A program made the position numbers and the translations under genes. Positions 54,905 through 64,000 of a stretch of DNA of 64,000 nucleotides are shown piece after piece. This DNA comes from Azophilus sp965116165 (GTDB lineage: Bacteria > Pseudomonadota > Gammaproteobacteria > Pseudomonadales > Azotimanducaceae), in contig OZ220484.1 of assembly GCA_965116165.1 (NCBI GenBank), forward strand, positions 2,480,001 to 2,544,000. Direction: 5' to 3'. The notes beneath the pieces were generated by a model. It had not been told where the DNA came from and did not search any database. It was given only the letters and a program-made list of their open reading frames with translations. Within the stretch, counting starts at the first letter, position 1. The number at the start of each line of letters is the position of its first letter.

Positions 54905-56008
54905 ATGTTCAACTCCTACCCGATGCGTGTACTCGTCGTCCCCTCGGCGGTGTTCCTGTCGGTGCTTTTCGGTGCCTCCTACGGGTCGGGGCGGGAGGTG
55001 GTCGAATTCGTCAGCGGCAACGGCCCGACCGGCGGCCTGGTCGCCATCGCAACGCTGGTGGTCACCCACGCGGTGTTGCTGGTGTTGAGCTTCGAGCTGG
55101 CCCGCCTGTACCGATCCTACGACTACGTCAGTTTCTTCCGGGTGCTGCTTGGCCGAGGCTGGTTCCTCTACGAGATCGTGATCCTCGTGGGGCTCGTCAT
55201 CGCGCTGTCGATCACCACCACGGTCGGCGGCACCGTGCTCGACGACCGCTTCGGCATCGGTGCCGTGGTTGGCAGCCTGTTGATACTCGGCCTGATCGTC
55301 GTGCTGAACTATCATGGCCGGCGTATCGTCGAGCAGTCGATGATGATCTCGGTGGTGATGCTGTTCGTGGTGCTGGCGGTATTGATCGCGCAACTCGCCG
55401 ACAGCCATTTCGGAGATATCGTCGCGACATTTGCGGACCACCCCTATCGGGATGGAGGTGTTTTCACGGGGCTCATGTACGCGATCGGTGGCGGCGGTTA
55501 TCTGCCGCTGCTGCTGTACTGCGCGACCGGCTTGCGGACCCGGTCGGAGGCCATCACGGCGGGCGTGGTCGCGGCGGCATTCGCCGCAATTCCGGCGTTG
55601 ATCTTCCACTGCGCCTTCATGGCGGGTTTTCCTGAAATCGTCGAGCAGCGCCTGCCCACCTACTGGATGTTCGAGCAACTCAGCACGCCGTTCATGCTGA
55701 ATGTCTATGTTCTTGTGATGTTCGTGCTCGTCGCGCAGACCGGCGTCGGCGTCCTACAGGGGCTGATCGAACGGATCGACGGCTGGAGTCGGCAGCGGCG
55801 CGGGCGGCCGCTCGGCAGGACCGGGCACGGCGCCATCGCCGGGGCCGCGGTGATCCTCAGCACGGCGCTCGGCAGCATGGGCATAGTCGCGCTGATCCTG
55901 CGCGGCTACACGATCATGTTCGCAAGCTTTATCGTCGTGTTCGTGGTGCCGCTCTTGACCTACGGCCTCTATCTTGTCGCGCGCGGACAATCCGCAGGTG
56001 TTCGCTGA
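54905..56008 (+). CDS. YkvI-like polytopic membrane protein
   Basis: From ATG 54905 the product is about 367 aa with about 10 membrane segments. The first is VLVVPSAVFLSVLFGASYGS and a later one is LLYCATGLRTRSEAITAGV. It belongs to the YkvI group of the LeuT/APC superfamily, probable solute transporters of unknown substrate. The N-terminal GSGREVVEFVS is the unwound-helix region. The start is uncertain (54893 is possible). Its 3' end overlaps the convergent hydrolase gene by 80 bp. Confidence 0.78.
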   Translation: MFNSYPMRVLVVPSAVFLSVLFGASYGSGREVVEFVSGNGPTGGLVAIATLVVTHAVLLVLSFELARLYRSYDYVSFFRVLLGRGWFLYEIVILVGLVIALSITTTVGGTVLDDRFGIGAVVGSLLILGLIVVLNYHGRRIVEQSMMISVVMLFVVLAVLIAQLADSHFGDIVATFADHPYRDGGVFTGLMYAIGGGGYLPLLLYCATGLRTRSEAITAGVVAAAFAAIPALIFHCAFMAGFPEIVEQRLPTYWMFEQLSTPFMLNVYVLVMFVLVAQTGVGVLQGLIERIDGWSRQRRGRPLGRTGHGAIAGAAVILSTALGSMGIVALILRGYTIMFASFIVVFVVPLLTYGLYLVARGQSAGVR

Positions 56009-57038
56009 ACCAGGCGGCCTGCTTGGCGAGCGCCACTTGCGATTCCGGTGCTTGCGGCAGCACAAAGGTGAAGCAGTGCGGCATGCCGTCGTACAGGTCG
56101 AGCTTGGCGACCTGCCCGGCCGCCTCAAGCGCCTGAAACATGATCAGGGAATCGCTCAGCAGGATTTCCTTGCCGCCGGTCTGCAGCAGCGTCGGCGGCA
56201 TGCCCTTGTCGAGGTTGCTGTCGAATTGCGGAGCAATCACCGGATCTTGGTGGTCGCCGATGCCGAGCACGGGCAGGATCTTGCGCACATAGGCTTCCCG
56301 TGCCACCAGCGGATCCTGCCCTTCCAGGGTCACCCAGGTATCGCCGGTCATGGTGAAGTCGACCATGGGCGACAGGGCCACCGCGACGCCGGGCAGCCCG
56401 ATGCCGCGATTGCGGAGCGCATTGGGGACGGCGAGCGATAGATGCCCACCCGCGGAACATCCGTACAGGCCGATGTTCTCCGGCCGGTGGTTCATTGCGT
56501 TGACCAAGTGCTCGAACACCGAGACGTTCTGATCGATGATCTCGTGGAGCGTCGCGAACGGTGCCTTCTCGTACCCGACGGCATAAACGCGGATGCCGAG
56601 ACGGTCCGCCATGGGAACGGTGTCGGCCAGGGTTGACTCCGGGCTCATCGAAGACCAGGCACCGCCATGCATGTACATGAGAATCCTGTCGCTGGCGCGC
56701 ACCTCCCTAGGCGTGATTTCGACAACCCGTACCCCGTTCATCGACAGTTCCCGCAGGGCGGCGTCGTATTCCTTGAGCAGGGACTCACTCCGGGCGATAA
56801 AGCTCGCCTGTTTGCTCCGGTCCCACCGGCGCCAGCCGTCAAGGTCGCCGGGGGCCGGAACTTCCCAGAATGGCCGATAGCTTGCATAGAAGGCCCGCCA
56901 GGGCGCGGAGACATGGGGCGGCACGTACTTGTGCACATGAAACACGGGCCTGTCGGCCGAAGGAGGTTTTTCCGCGGCTTGGGCATGGCCGGTGGCGGCA
57001 ACCATCAGAAACAGGGCTGGAATGATCGGCATACGCAT
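55929..57038 (-). CDS. Exported alpha/beta hydrolase (hormone-sensitive lipase-like)
   Basis: From ATG 57038 (GGAG 8 nt upstream) the product is 369 aa. A signal peptide is visible (IIPALFLMVAATGHAQAAE). The catalytic fold has MYMHGGAWSSMS (oxyanion HGG), LYGCSAGGHLSL (nucleophile Ser) and DGMPHCFTF (His). This is the HSL family of esterases. A periplasmic ester or lactone hydrolase that prepares substrates for the neighbouring catabolic genes is a reasonable guess. The last 26 residues are encoded within the convergent gene. Confidence 0.85.
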   Translation of the reverse strand: MRMPIIPALFLMVAATGHAQAAEKPPSADRPVFHVHKYVPPHVSAPWRAFYASYRPFWEVPAPGDLDGWRRWDRSKQASFIARSESLLKEYDAALRELSMNGVRVVEITPREVRASDRILMYMHGGAWSSMSPESTLADTVPMADRLGIRVYAVGYEKAPFATLHEIIDQNVSVFEHLVNAMNHRPENIGLYGCSAGGHLSLAVPNALRNRGIGLPGVAVALSPMVDFTMTGDTWVTLEGQDPLVAREAYVRKILPVLGIGDHQDPVIAPQFDSNLDKGMPPTLLQTGGKEILLSDSLIMFQALEAAGQVAKLDLYDGMPHCFTFVLPQAPESQVALAKQAAWFSEHLRIVRARQDRGRRSRAAPRTRR

Positions 57039-57132
57039 TTTGAAACTCCGGGGCTTGTCGGCAAACAAAGGATTGCAATTCGGCCGCCGATGGTAACTCG
57101 AATCGATGGAGCACCGAGGCTGTCGAGTTCCC

Positions 57133-57312
57133 TGGCTCGACCTATTCATGAATAAACTACTGCGGCCGTCGATAGCGGCGAAATCACTGGGCGTGCTCCC
57201 GCCGCGTGCTCAACGGGCCGTCAAATACGCCTGCGCGCGCTCTTACTCCGCGCACCCTGTGCTTTCACTACTCTGCCGGCCTCGCCACGTTCATTCATGA
57301 ATAGGTCGGGCT
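57133..57312. mobile_element. Family C long-palindrome repeat, full length
   Basis: Left end CTCGACCTATTCATGAATAA and right end TTCATTCATGAATAGGTCGG are inverted. Inside, AATCACTGGGCGTGCTCC pairs loosely with the region before TGTGCTTTCACTACTC. About 180 bp. It lies between the hydrolase and the receptor gene. Confidence 0.65.
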
Positions 57313-57451
57313 GGCTCGATTGCCTGTGTTTGCGGGACCATCAATCTGCCGCAAAAGATAAACCCGAGCCTTTGTGGAAATGGATAATATGTTTGGGCGC
57401 GAATGTTCCGCGCAAAGCCTGCATGTGCCCGACAACCCTTGGAGAGCGAAT

Positions 57452-59692
57452 ATGAAGATTTCCGCGGTGGCAACCGGAAGCCTATCCTTTTTGCTGGCGA
57501 CGACCCTGGTCTCGCCAAGTTGGTCGGAACAGTCGAACCCGGATTTCGCGGGCACCGCCTCGATGCTGGTTGAAGAGGTGCTGGTCACCGCCCGCAAGCG
57601 GGCCGATCTGGAAAGCGCCCAGGATGTGCCGCTGGCCGTTTCCGCCTTCTCGGGCGATCAGATCGAAGCCATGTTCGCGGCGGATCTCACCGACATCAGC
57701 GCCAATGTGCCCAATGCGACCGCCTATTCCAGCGCCACCTTCCCCGGCTACGTGAATTTCTTCATCCGCGGCATGGGCGTCGCCGGCACCGTGCTTTCCG
57801 ACGACCCGGCGGTCGGGGTGTTCGTCGACGGCGTCTATATGGGCGTATCCGCCGGCATCGTCTTCGACAGCTTCGACCTGGAAGCCGTGGAGGTTTTGCG
57901 CGGGCCCCAGGGAACCCTGTTCGGCCGCAATGTCACCGGCGGAGCCGCGTTGCTGCGAACACGCGGGCCGACAGAGGAATTCAGCGGCCGCGTTCGGGTA
58001 ATAGGCGGCAACGACGGCAATCTGCGGGCGGCCGCGTCGCTTAGCGGCCCCTTGGTGGAGGGTCGGCTGCTCGGCAAGATCGCCGTGTTCCATACCTCTT
58101 TGAACGACTGGATGGACAACCCCGCCGGTGAGGCGGCGGGCTTCGATGATCTGGGCGAAGTGGACCAGCAGGTTGTTCGGGCCGCGTTCACCTGGCTCGC
58201 CGGCGACACCTTCACGGCGGATCTGCGCTTCGAATACGGACGTTCCGAGGAAGATCCGTTGCCCATGTGGGCAGTGGACAATACGCGGCTGCTGCGCGTG
58301 CAGCCGATTCCGGGGGTGAGCGAGGTGGGTGCCCGCGACAGCAACGACCCAATCGCCAACGGCGTCAACGACCATCCCCTGGACGCCGACTGGATCAGCG
58401 GCTCTATCGAATTGAATTGGGATCTGCCGGCGGGCTCCCTGAAGTCCATAACCGCCCTGCGCGATCTTGAGCAGAAGAACCTGACCCAGGACTTTGACGG
58501 CAGCACCGTCGCCATCTTCGATGTGAACAATACCTTCATTGAGCAGGACCAGTTCAGCCAGGAACTGATCTACAACATCGGTCTCTCCGACAGCGTCGAC
58601 CTGACCGCCGGATTCTTCTATTTCGATCAGGAGTTCACCTACGGCGAGCGCCGCTTCGGGGCGCTGTTCGCGGCGGCTGGTGGTGGCCTACAGACACACA
58701 GCATCACCGACCACCAGGTGGTGGGGCTATTCGCCCAGGCCGACTTCGCGCTGTCCGAGCGGTGGGTTCTGACACTGGGTGGCCGGCAATCCTGGGAGGA
58801 GAAGGACACGCGGATCGGCCAGTTCGGCGGCTCACTAAGCTGCACCGACCTCGCCAGCACCGACCCGAGGGATTGTGATTTCAACTTCGAGGGCGGCGAT
58901 GACTGGTCGAACTTCACCTACAAGGCGGGCATCCAGTTCCTCGTCTCGGAAGACACGCAGATCTACGGATCCTATACCCGGGGCTTCCGCAGCGGCGGCT
59001 TCAACATTCGCCAGAATGTCGGGGTGGTTCCCGGACCCTATGACGAAGAAACGGTGGATGCATTCGAGCTGGGGGTTAAGGCCGACCTGGCCGAAGGCCG
59101 GGTGCGCACCAACCTGTCCCTGTTCCTCAACGATTACGATGACCTGCAGCGTACGGTGGTGGGCACCGATGGCTTTCAGACCGTCTCGAACGCGGCCCAA
59201 GCATCCATCAAGGGCATTGAGTTGGAAACCGCCTGGCTGATCACCGACGGGCTGCTGCTGCAGGCGAACATGGGCTATCTCGATGCCGAGTTGCAGAATT
59301 TCGTGAACCCGCGTGGCGGTGCCGGCGGGGCGCCGAGCGTCATCGACGGCACCCGCATTCCCTACATTCCAAAGTGGCAGCGCGAGCTGCACCTCACCTA
59401 CGATATTCCCATGGGTGCGGGCAGCCTGACCCTGCGCGGCAGCTATCGCTATGTCGGCAATGTCGAATCCACCGACGACAACCTGGGCTTCCCGGGGTCG
59501 AGTTACGAAGAGTACGACGCCAGCCTCGCCTATTCGCCCGACTCCGGTGCCTGGCGTGTGGCGCTGTTCGGCAAAAACCTGACCGACAACATCGAAAGCA
59601 GCCTGATCACCAACGCGGCGAACCCCGGCTGGATCCTGAATCAGGCGCGCAATCCGGCCCGTTACGGGATTGAGTTGCTGATGGAGTTCTGA
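57452..59692 (+). CDS. TonB-dependent outer-membrane receptor
   Basis: From ATG 57452 (GGAGAG 5 nt upstream) the product is 746 aa. A signal peptide (SLSFLLATTLVSPSWSE) is followed by a TonB box (EEVLVTARKR), a plug domain (VLRGPQGTLFGRNVTGGA) and a 22-strand barrel ending in Phe (GIELLMEF). The sequence resembles the broad group of receptors for siderophores, sugars and aromatic or steroid compounds. The setting among catabolic genes suggests nutrient uptake over iron uptake. Confidence 0.93.
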   Translation: MKISAVATGSLSFLLATTLVSPSWSEQSNPDFAGTASMLVEEVLVTARKRADLESAQDVPLAVSAFSGDQIEAMFAADLTDISANVPNATAYSSATFPGYVNFFIRGMGVAGTVLSDDPAVGVFVDGVYMGVSAGIVFDSFDLEAVEVLRGPQGTLFGRNVTGGAALLRTRGPTEEFSGRVRVIGGNDGNLRAAASLSGPLVEGRLLGKIAVFHTSLNDWMDNPAGEAAGFDDLGEVDQQVVRAAFTWLAGDTFTADLRFEYGRSEEDPLPMWAVDNTRLLRVQPIPGVSEVGARDSNDPIANGVNDHPLDADWISGSIELNWDLPAGSLKSITALRDLEQKNLTQDFDGSTVAIFDVNNTFIEQDQFSQELIYNIGLSDSVDLTAGFFYFDQEFTYGERRFGALFAAAGGGLQTHSITDHQVVGLFAQADFALSERWVLTLGGRQSWEEKDTRIGQFGGSLSCTDLASTDPRDCDFNFEGGDDWSNFTYKAGIQFLVSEDTQIYGSYTRGFRSGGFNIRQNVGVVPGPYDEETVDAFELGVKADLAEGRVRTNLSLFLNDYDDLQRTVVGTDGFQTVSNAAQASIKGIELETAWLITDGLLLQANMGYLDAELQNFVNPRGGAGGAPSVIDGTRIPYIPKWQRELHLTYDIPMGAGSLTLRGSYRYVGNVESTDDNLGFPGSSYEEYDASLAYSPDSGAWRVALFGKNLTDNIESSLITNAANPGWILNQARNPARYGIELLMEF

Positions 59693-59739
59693 CCCGGACA
59701 ACGGGTGACGCCTATGTTTCCGCAGCCTTTCCCGGCCGC

Positions 59740-60942
59740 GTGGGTGCCGGGGTGAGAACGACCGCCGGTAGCGGCGCGTTGGGCCGGGCGTTTAGCGTCG
59801 ACGATGTGCGCAAACTGGCGCGGCGGCGCCTGCCGGGCTTTATCTTCGATTATCTCGACGGCGGCGCGGACGACGAATACACACGCGGCCAGAACGCGAG
59901 GTCGTTCGCGGCGCTGTCGCTCATCCAGAGGGTGCTCGTCGACGTTACCCGGGTGGATACCGGCACGACCCTGCTTGGCATGCCCACCTTGGTGCCCTTC
60001 ATCCTGTCGAGCACCGGGGCGAGTCGCTTCTACCATTCCCAGGGAGAGCTGGCGGCGGCCCGTGCGGCGGCCGCCTCGCGGGTGATCTACGGCACCACCT
60101 CCTCGGCGATGTTTTCCCTGGAGGATGTGGCCGCCGTGGGCGACGGGCCGCGCTTCTTCCAGGTGTATGTGCTCAAGGATCGGTCGATCACGGGCGAATA
60201 CGTCAAACGCTGTAGGGCGGCCGGCTACGGCGCCATGTTCCTCACTGTGGACTGCGCCACCCACGGCAACCGGGAGCGGGATCTGCGCAACCAAATATCG
60301 ATTCCGCCCAGGGCCACCCCGCGCATACTCCGGCAACTGCTGAAAAGGCCGGGCTGGACGATGGACTATCTGACGAATCCGGGCTGGCGTTTTCCGAATA
60401 TCGAAGGATATGTCGACGACTCCACCCGGGACGATTTCGCCTCCGTGGCGGAATGGTTCGCTGATCAGCTCGACAAGAGCTTCACCTGGGATGACGCGGC
60501 GGCGCTTTGCAACGACTGGGGCGGGCAGTTCGTCATCAAGGGCATCACCACCGTTGCCGACGCCCGCCTCGCCGTGGATATCGGCGCCACCGGCATCGTC
60601 GTCTCCAACCACGGCGGTCGGCAGCTCGACCACGCCCCGACCACCTTAGAGGTGTTGCCGGAAATCGTCGACGCGGTGGGCGACCGCGTGGAAGTCCTGG
60701 TTGACAGCGGCTTCCGGCGCGGCACCGACATCATCAAGGCGCTTGCCCTGGGTGCCCGCGGCGTTTTGATCGGCAAGGCGTATCTCTACGGGCTCGGTGC
60801 CGGCGGCGAGGCGGGCGTTGCCCGGGTCATCGAGATTCTGAAGGGCGAACTCGAGCGCAACATGACGCTGATGGGGTTGCGCTCCATCGACGAAATCACG
60901 AGCGACTCCGTTCGCTGGCGTGACCCGCGTTTCGTCCGCTGA
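59740..60942 (+). CDS. FMN-dependent alpha-hydroxy-acid oxidase/dehydrogenase
   Basis: The 400-aa product has the family's DYLDGGADDEYT start, TVDCATHGNRERDLR, FVIKGITTVADARLA (FMN-contacting Lys) and VVSNHGGRQLDH (active-site His and Arg). It oxidises L-lactate, mandelate or similar 2-hydroxy acids to 2-oxo acids. Those could feed the oxidoreductase at 50581. It follows the receptor by 47 nt and may be in its operon. The GTG start is uncertain; another GTG lies at 59752. Confidence 0.88.
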   Translation: MGAGVRTTAGSGALGRAFSVDDVRKLARRRLPGFIFDYLDGGADDEYTRGQNARSFAALSLIQRVLVDVTRVDTGTTLLGMPTLVPFILSSTGASRFYHSQGELAAARAAAASRVIYGTTSSAMFSLEDVAAVGDGPRFFQVYVLKDRSITGEYVKRCRAAGYGAMFLTVDCATHGNRERDLRNQISIPPRATPRILRQLLKRPGWTMDYLTNPGWRFPNIEGYVDDSTRDDFASVAEWFADQLDKSFTWDDAAALCNDWGGQFVIKGITTVADARLAVDIGATGIVVSNHGGRQLDHAPTTLEVLPEIVDAVGDRVEVLVDSGFRRGTDIIKALALGARGVLIGKAYLYGLGAGGEAGVARVIEILKGELERNMTLMGLRSIDEITSDSVRWRDPRFVR

Positions 60943-60981
60943 AAGGCTTTGCACGATGCGCGTTTTGATAAATCGGGAGCG

Positions 60982-61115
60982 CTAGTGCGCCGTCTGAAAA
61001 ATACGCATACGATTCATCCTGTTCGCGTCAGATCGTAATCATTTGCCGCGACCACGAAATTAATCAGAGGTTCCTTAGATCGGATGCCGCGACCACAGGA
61101 TTAATCGGGGGTTCT
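60982..61115. repeat. Remnants of family B and family A elements
   Basis: CTAGTGCGCCGTCTGAAAA (60982) is a family B end. TTAATCAGAGGTTCC ending at 61074 (with TTAG) and TTAATCGGGGGTTCT ending at 61114 are two reverse family A left ends. They are stacked before the amidohydrolase gene. Confidence 0.6.
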
Positions 61116-61132
61116 GTAGGAGAATCGGCAAC

Positions 61133-62458
61133 ATGGATAAGAAAATGAAACGAATCGCTCTGGCCCTGTCGGCTCTGCTCGTTCTCGGTGCCGGCCAGGC
61201 CAGGCCCGACTTCGTTGTCGAGAATGTCGATGCTTTCGATGGGCGGGCGGAGCAATTGCTCGAGAGTGTCAGCGTTGTGGTCACCGGGAACCGGATCACA
61301 GCCATTGGCCCCGATGCCGCGGCGCCCGAGGGTACGCGGCGCATCGACGGCGGCGGCCGCGTGCTCATGCCGGGGCTCATCGACGGGCATTCGCATCTGT
61401 CGCTCATCGCGCCGGTGCGCGACTTGCAGCAGATGACTTGGGACGAGATCGGGGCGCGCATGGCGGTGCGGGCCCGGGAGACATTGATGCGCGGCTTCAC
61501 CTCGGTGCGCGATCTCGGCGGCCCGGTGGCGGGTTTGAAGAAAGCCATCGACGCGGGCGTTGTCGCTGGCCCGCGCATCTACCCCTCCGGTGCCTTTATC
61601 TCGCAGACTTCCGGCCACGGTGATTTCCGGTCGGCGCTTGACCCGCACCCCACACTCGACGGGGGCGATTCCAACATGCAGCGGCTCGGCTACTACCGGA
61701 TAGTCGACGGCCCGGCCCAGGTGCTTGCCGCGGTGCGCGAGAACCTGCGCAATGGTGCCACCCAGGTGAAGCTCATGGGCAGCGGCGGTGTCGGCTCCGA
61801 CTACGACCCGATCGACTCCATACAGTTCACCCCGGGGGAGATCCGGGCCGCCACCCAGGCAACCGCCGACTGGGCCACCTATGTCGGTGCGCATCTGCAC
61901 AACGCCGCCGCGATTGAGCGCGCGCTCGCCAATGGCGTGAAAAGCATCGACCACGCCTCCCAGATGACCGAGAAAGCCATGCGTCTACTTGTCGAGAAGG
62001 GCGCCTATATGAATCCCAATTTCGGCTGGAACAAATTGGTTCTCCAAGCCGGGTTCCTGACCGACTTCCAGAGGGAGAAAGCCCGTATCGTGCTCGACAA
62101 CATCGACGAGAACATACACCTGATTAAGAAGCACGGCGTCGAGGTCACCTTCAATGTGGATGCATTCGGGCCCAGGGACATCTGGGAGAGCGTGAATATC
62201 GCCGAGTTCACCGAGCGCCAGAGGTACTTTTCCAACCACCAGATCCTGCGCCAGGCCACATCGGTCACGGCGGGTCTCCTAGCTTTGTCCGGACGCCGCA
62301 ATCCCTACCCCGGCAGGCTTGGTGTCATCGAGCCGGGTGCCTATGCCGACCTGCTGCTTATAGCGGCAAACCCGCTTGAGGACGCATCCGTCCTTGCCGA
62401 CCCCCGCAACATTTCGCTGATCGTGAAAGACGGCCGGATTTACAAGAATGAACTTTGA
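61133..62458 (+). CDS. Exported amidohydrolase (imidazolonepropionase-like)
   Basis: The 441-aa protein has a signal peptide (IALALSALLVLGAGQA), then the metal site GLIDGHSHLSL (HxH), a bridging lysine in VKLMGSGGV, His in GAHLHNAAAI and IDHASQM, and the usual C-terminal beta-sandwich (GRLGVIEPGAYADLLLIAAN). Such enzymes cleave dipeptides (Xaa-Pro or Xaa-Arg type), amides or lactams in the periplasm. GGAG lies 10 nt upstream. It could supply amino acids for the nearby catabolic genes. Confidence 0.87.
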   Translation: MDKKMKRIALALSALLVLGAGQARPDFVVENVDAFDGRAEQLLESVSVVVTGNRITAIGPDAAAPEGTRRIDGGGRVLMPGLIDGHSHLSLIAPVRDLQQMTWDEIGARMAVRARETLMRGFTSVRDLGGPVAGLKKAIDAGVVAGPRIYPSGAFISQTSGHGDFRSALDPHPTLDGGDSNMQRLGYYRIVDGPAQVLAAVRENLRNGATQVKLMGSGGVGSDYDPIDSIQFTPGEIRAATQATADWATYVGAHLHNAAAIERALANGVKSIDHASQMTEKAMRLLVEKGAYMNPNFGWNKLVLQAGFLTDFQREKARIVLDNIDENIHLIKKHGVEVTFNVDAFGPRDIWESVNIAEFTERQRYFSNHQILRQATSVTAGLLALSGRRNPYPGRLGVIEPGAYADLLLIAANPLEDASVLADPRNISLIVKDGRIYKNEL

Positions 62459-62562
62459 ACAGCCCAGTCAACCCATCGATATCATTCCCATTCGTTACGG
62501 AATAACGGACGGATCCGACTCATAAAGCCGATTGGCGCGGTCGGCTGAACGCAAGGTTTCCT

Positions 62563-63708
62563 ATGGATTTTTCACCCACGGACGAACAGCGCATCGCCGT
62601 CGATTCGTTCCGCCGTTTTCTCGACAGGGAAGTCGCTCCCCGGGTCGCCGAGTTCGATGACGCCTTCATACCCAGGGATGCCATGCGCGACCTGCTCCAA
62701 AAACTGCTGCCCTTCGGCATGGGCAATGGGCTGGTCGACCAAGCGCACGGCGGCCTGGCTCTCGAGCCGCTTATGGTGGGCCTGCTGTTCGAGGAACTGG
62801 CGCGGGTTTCGCCGGACCTCGCCATTGTGGCCCTTATCCAGATGGAAGCCGGATTGCTGCTTGGCGCCGGCTCGGAATCCATCCGGGCCAATTACCTTGC
62901 TCCGCTGATCGGCGGCGAAAAATTCGCCTGTATCGGAATCAGCGAGCCGGAAGCCGGTTCGAATATCGCGCAAATCCGCAGCCGGGCGCGACGGGATGGC
63001 GACGGCTTCCGGCTTTCCGGCGAAAAACAGTGGATATCAAGCGGCCATTACTCGGATTTCTGCATCTGCGTCGCCCGGGACGAGGAAGGCCCCGGTGATG
63101 GCATAGGCCTGTTTATCGTTGACCGGGAAGCGGGTTACGAGAGCCGTAATATCCCCAAGATCGCCCTCAACCGGCAGTCGACAGCCCAGTTGCACTTCGA
63201 CGACGCGAACGTGCCGGCCGAGAACCTGCTCGTGGCGCCGGGTGAGGGGCTGAAACGGCTGATGGCGCTGCTTTCCGGCTCACGGCCACTGGTTGGGCTG
63301 CTGGCCGTGGGGGTTGCCCGGGCGGCGCTTGATCACTCCATCGACTACGCGAAATCCAGGGAGCAGCACGGCAAGGTCATCGCCCGCCATCAGTTGGTGC
63401 AGGCGCGCATCGCGGATATGGCGGTCAAGATCGATGCATCCCGGCTGCTGCTGTACCGGGCGCTCGATCTGGCCGGGCGCGGGAAGCGAAGCGAGTTGGA
63501 AAGCAGCATGGCCAAATACTTCGCAACGGAAGCCGCCTGCGAGGTCACCCGCCATGCCCTTGCCATCCATGGCGGCAACGGCGTGGCGCGGGAGTTTTCC
63601 GTCGAGGAACTGTATCGGGTGGCGCCCATCCTCGCCGTCACCGAGGGCACGCCGGAAATGCAGCAACTGATCATCGGCCGCGGCCTGCTCGGCGAATCGG
63701 CCTTTTAG
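62563..63708 (+). CDS. Acyl-CoA dehydrogenase
   Basis: The 381-aa protein has the standard order: N-terminal helical domain, FACIGISEPEAGSN, the beta-domain (GFRLSGEKQWISSGH) and the C-terminal helical domain with AIHGGNGVAREFSVEELYR. The catalytic base region is AVTEGTPEMQQLIIG. It introduces the 2,3-double bond in acyl-CoA with FAD. With the hydratase at 48997 and the racemase-like gene it supports beta-oxidation of short or branched acyl-CoA. Confidence 0.92.
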   Translation: MDFSPTDEQRIAVDSFRRFLDREVAPRVAEFDDAFIPRDAMRDLLQKLLPFGMGNGLVDQAHGGLALEPLMVGLLFEELARVSPDLAIVALIQMEAGLLLGAGSESIRANYLAPLIGGEKFACIGISEPEAGSNIAQIRSRARRDGDGFRLSGEKQWISSGHYSDFCICVARDEEGPGDGIGLFIVDREAGYESRNIPKIALNRQSTAQLHFDDANVPAENLLVAPGEGLKRLMALLSGSRPLVGLLAVGVARAALDHSIDYAKSREQHGKVIARHQLVQARIADMAVKIDASRLLLYRALDLAGRGKRSELESSMAKYFATEAACEVTRHALAIHGGNGVAREFSVEELYRVAPILAVTEGTPEMQQLIIGRGLLGESAF

Positions 63709-63919
63709 GCCACCCGCGATCCCACCATCGCGCCGTCTTCGGCACCAAGCACGCTTGTGTACGGAATACCGCGTCCTGCTAGAAATACCAATAGGCAGAC
63801 GCACAGCCATTCAATTGCAGGATGGCCCGAGGTTTGAACGCCGCCTTGAGGGTTGATATGGCCTCGCCTTTTCGGACAGTATGCGTCCCTCGGCAATCAT
63901 ACATGTTAAAATTTCCGCG

Positions 63920-64000
63920 ATGAGTCCGCTGGACCGCCTTCTTGAGTCCTACCGGACCGCCGCCATCAGCGAACGCGACAAGGGTACGGCGTTCGAGAAG
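63920..64000 (+). CDS. Start of a type ISP-like restriction helicase gene, 3' partial
   Basis: Only 27 codons are in view: MSPLDRLLESYRTAAISERD, then KGTAFEK. This opening is like that of large DEAD-box helicase/nuclease proteins of single-chain (type ISP, LlaGI-like) restriction systems. The evidence is short, so the call is tentative. The 210 bases before it hold no clear gene. Confidence 0.5.
   Translation, partial: MSPLDRLLESYRTAAISERDKGTAFEK

Noticed and set aside
63705..63896. A 63-codon minus-strand frame after the acyl-CoA dehydrogenase
   Set aside because: It is short and has no ribosome site or family match.

Overview
The window reads as high-GC chromosome of a Gram-negative bacterium. 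It carries a TonB-dependent receptor, an autotransporter-like protein, a FeoAB/Fur iron locus and an NhaD-type sodium/proton antiporter. A marine or host-associated proteobacterium, probably gammaproteobacterial, fits best; that is an inference from gene content only. No rRNA, tRNA or CRISPR array was seen.

Positions 1-6.2 kb hold secreted or surface proteins: a phospholipase-D-like protein cut by the window edge, a DUF333 lipoprotein whose start codon lies in a small mobile element, and a 1316-aa modular papain-like protease. Positions 6.3-28.1 kb form a defence island. In order it contains: an orphan HsdR fragment; an AAA ATPase paired with a PD-(D/E)XK-like protein; an AAA_14/DUF4143 ATPase; a type III-B (Cmr) operon led by a CARF-HEPN-CARF effector; an ImmA/IrrE-DUF4411 pair; a RecQ-phosphoribosyltransferase plus DprA pair; and one complete and two broken copies of a two-gene unit ending in a PIN nuclease. 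The six cmr genes run cmr1-cmr2(cas10)-cmr3-cmr4-cmr5-cmr6, mostly with 4-nt stop/start overlaps. The operon has no cas6, cas1, cas2 or array within view. Its effector appears to join a Csx1-type sensor-nuclease to a second CARF domain, and its Cas10 carries four 24-residue tandem repeats.

Positions 28.1-43.6 kb are mostly transport and regulation: a SulP permease, a MerR-TPR regulator, feoA-feoB and fur, a frameshifted autotransporter behind a C13 tract, an NCS2 permease, an SDR oxidoreductase, a CBS-domain protein, a subtilase remnant and a cysteine synthase. Positions 43.8-63.7 kb are catabolic: NhaD, D-amino-acid dehydrogenase, a CaiB/BaiF CoA-transferase with an AraC regulator, enoyl-CoA hydratase, a ferredoxin, a fused indolepyruvate:ferredoxin oxidoreductase, RidA, a YkvI-like membrane protein, an alpha/beta hydrolase, a TonB receptor, an alpha-hydroxy-acid oxidase, an amidohydrolase and an acyl-CoA dehydrogenase. 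Together they suggest import and oxidation of amino-acid-derived or branched acyl compounds. The last 81 bases open a gene resembling a type ISP restriction helicase.

The window is also dense in small non-autonomous repeats. At least five families (called A to E here) occur in the gaps, several with visible target duplications, and some are nested. Empty and filled versions of one insertion site are both present.
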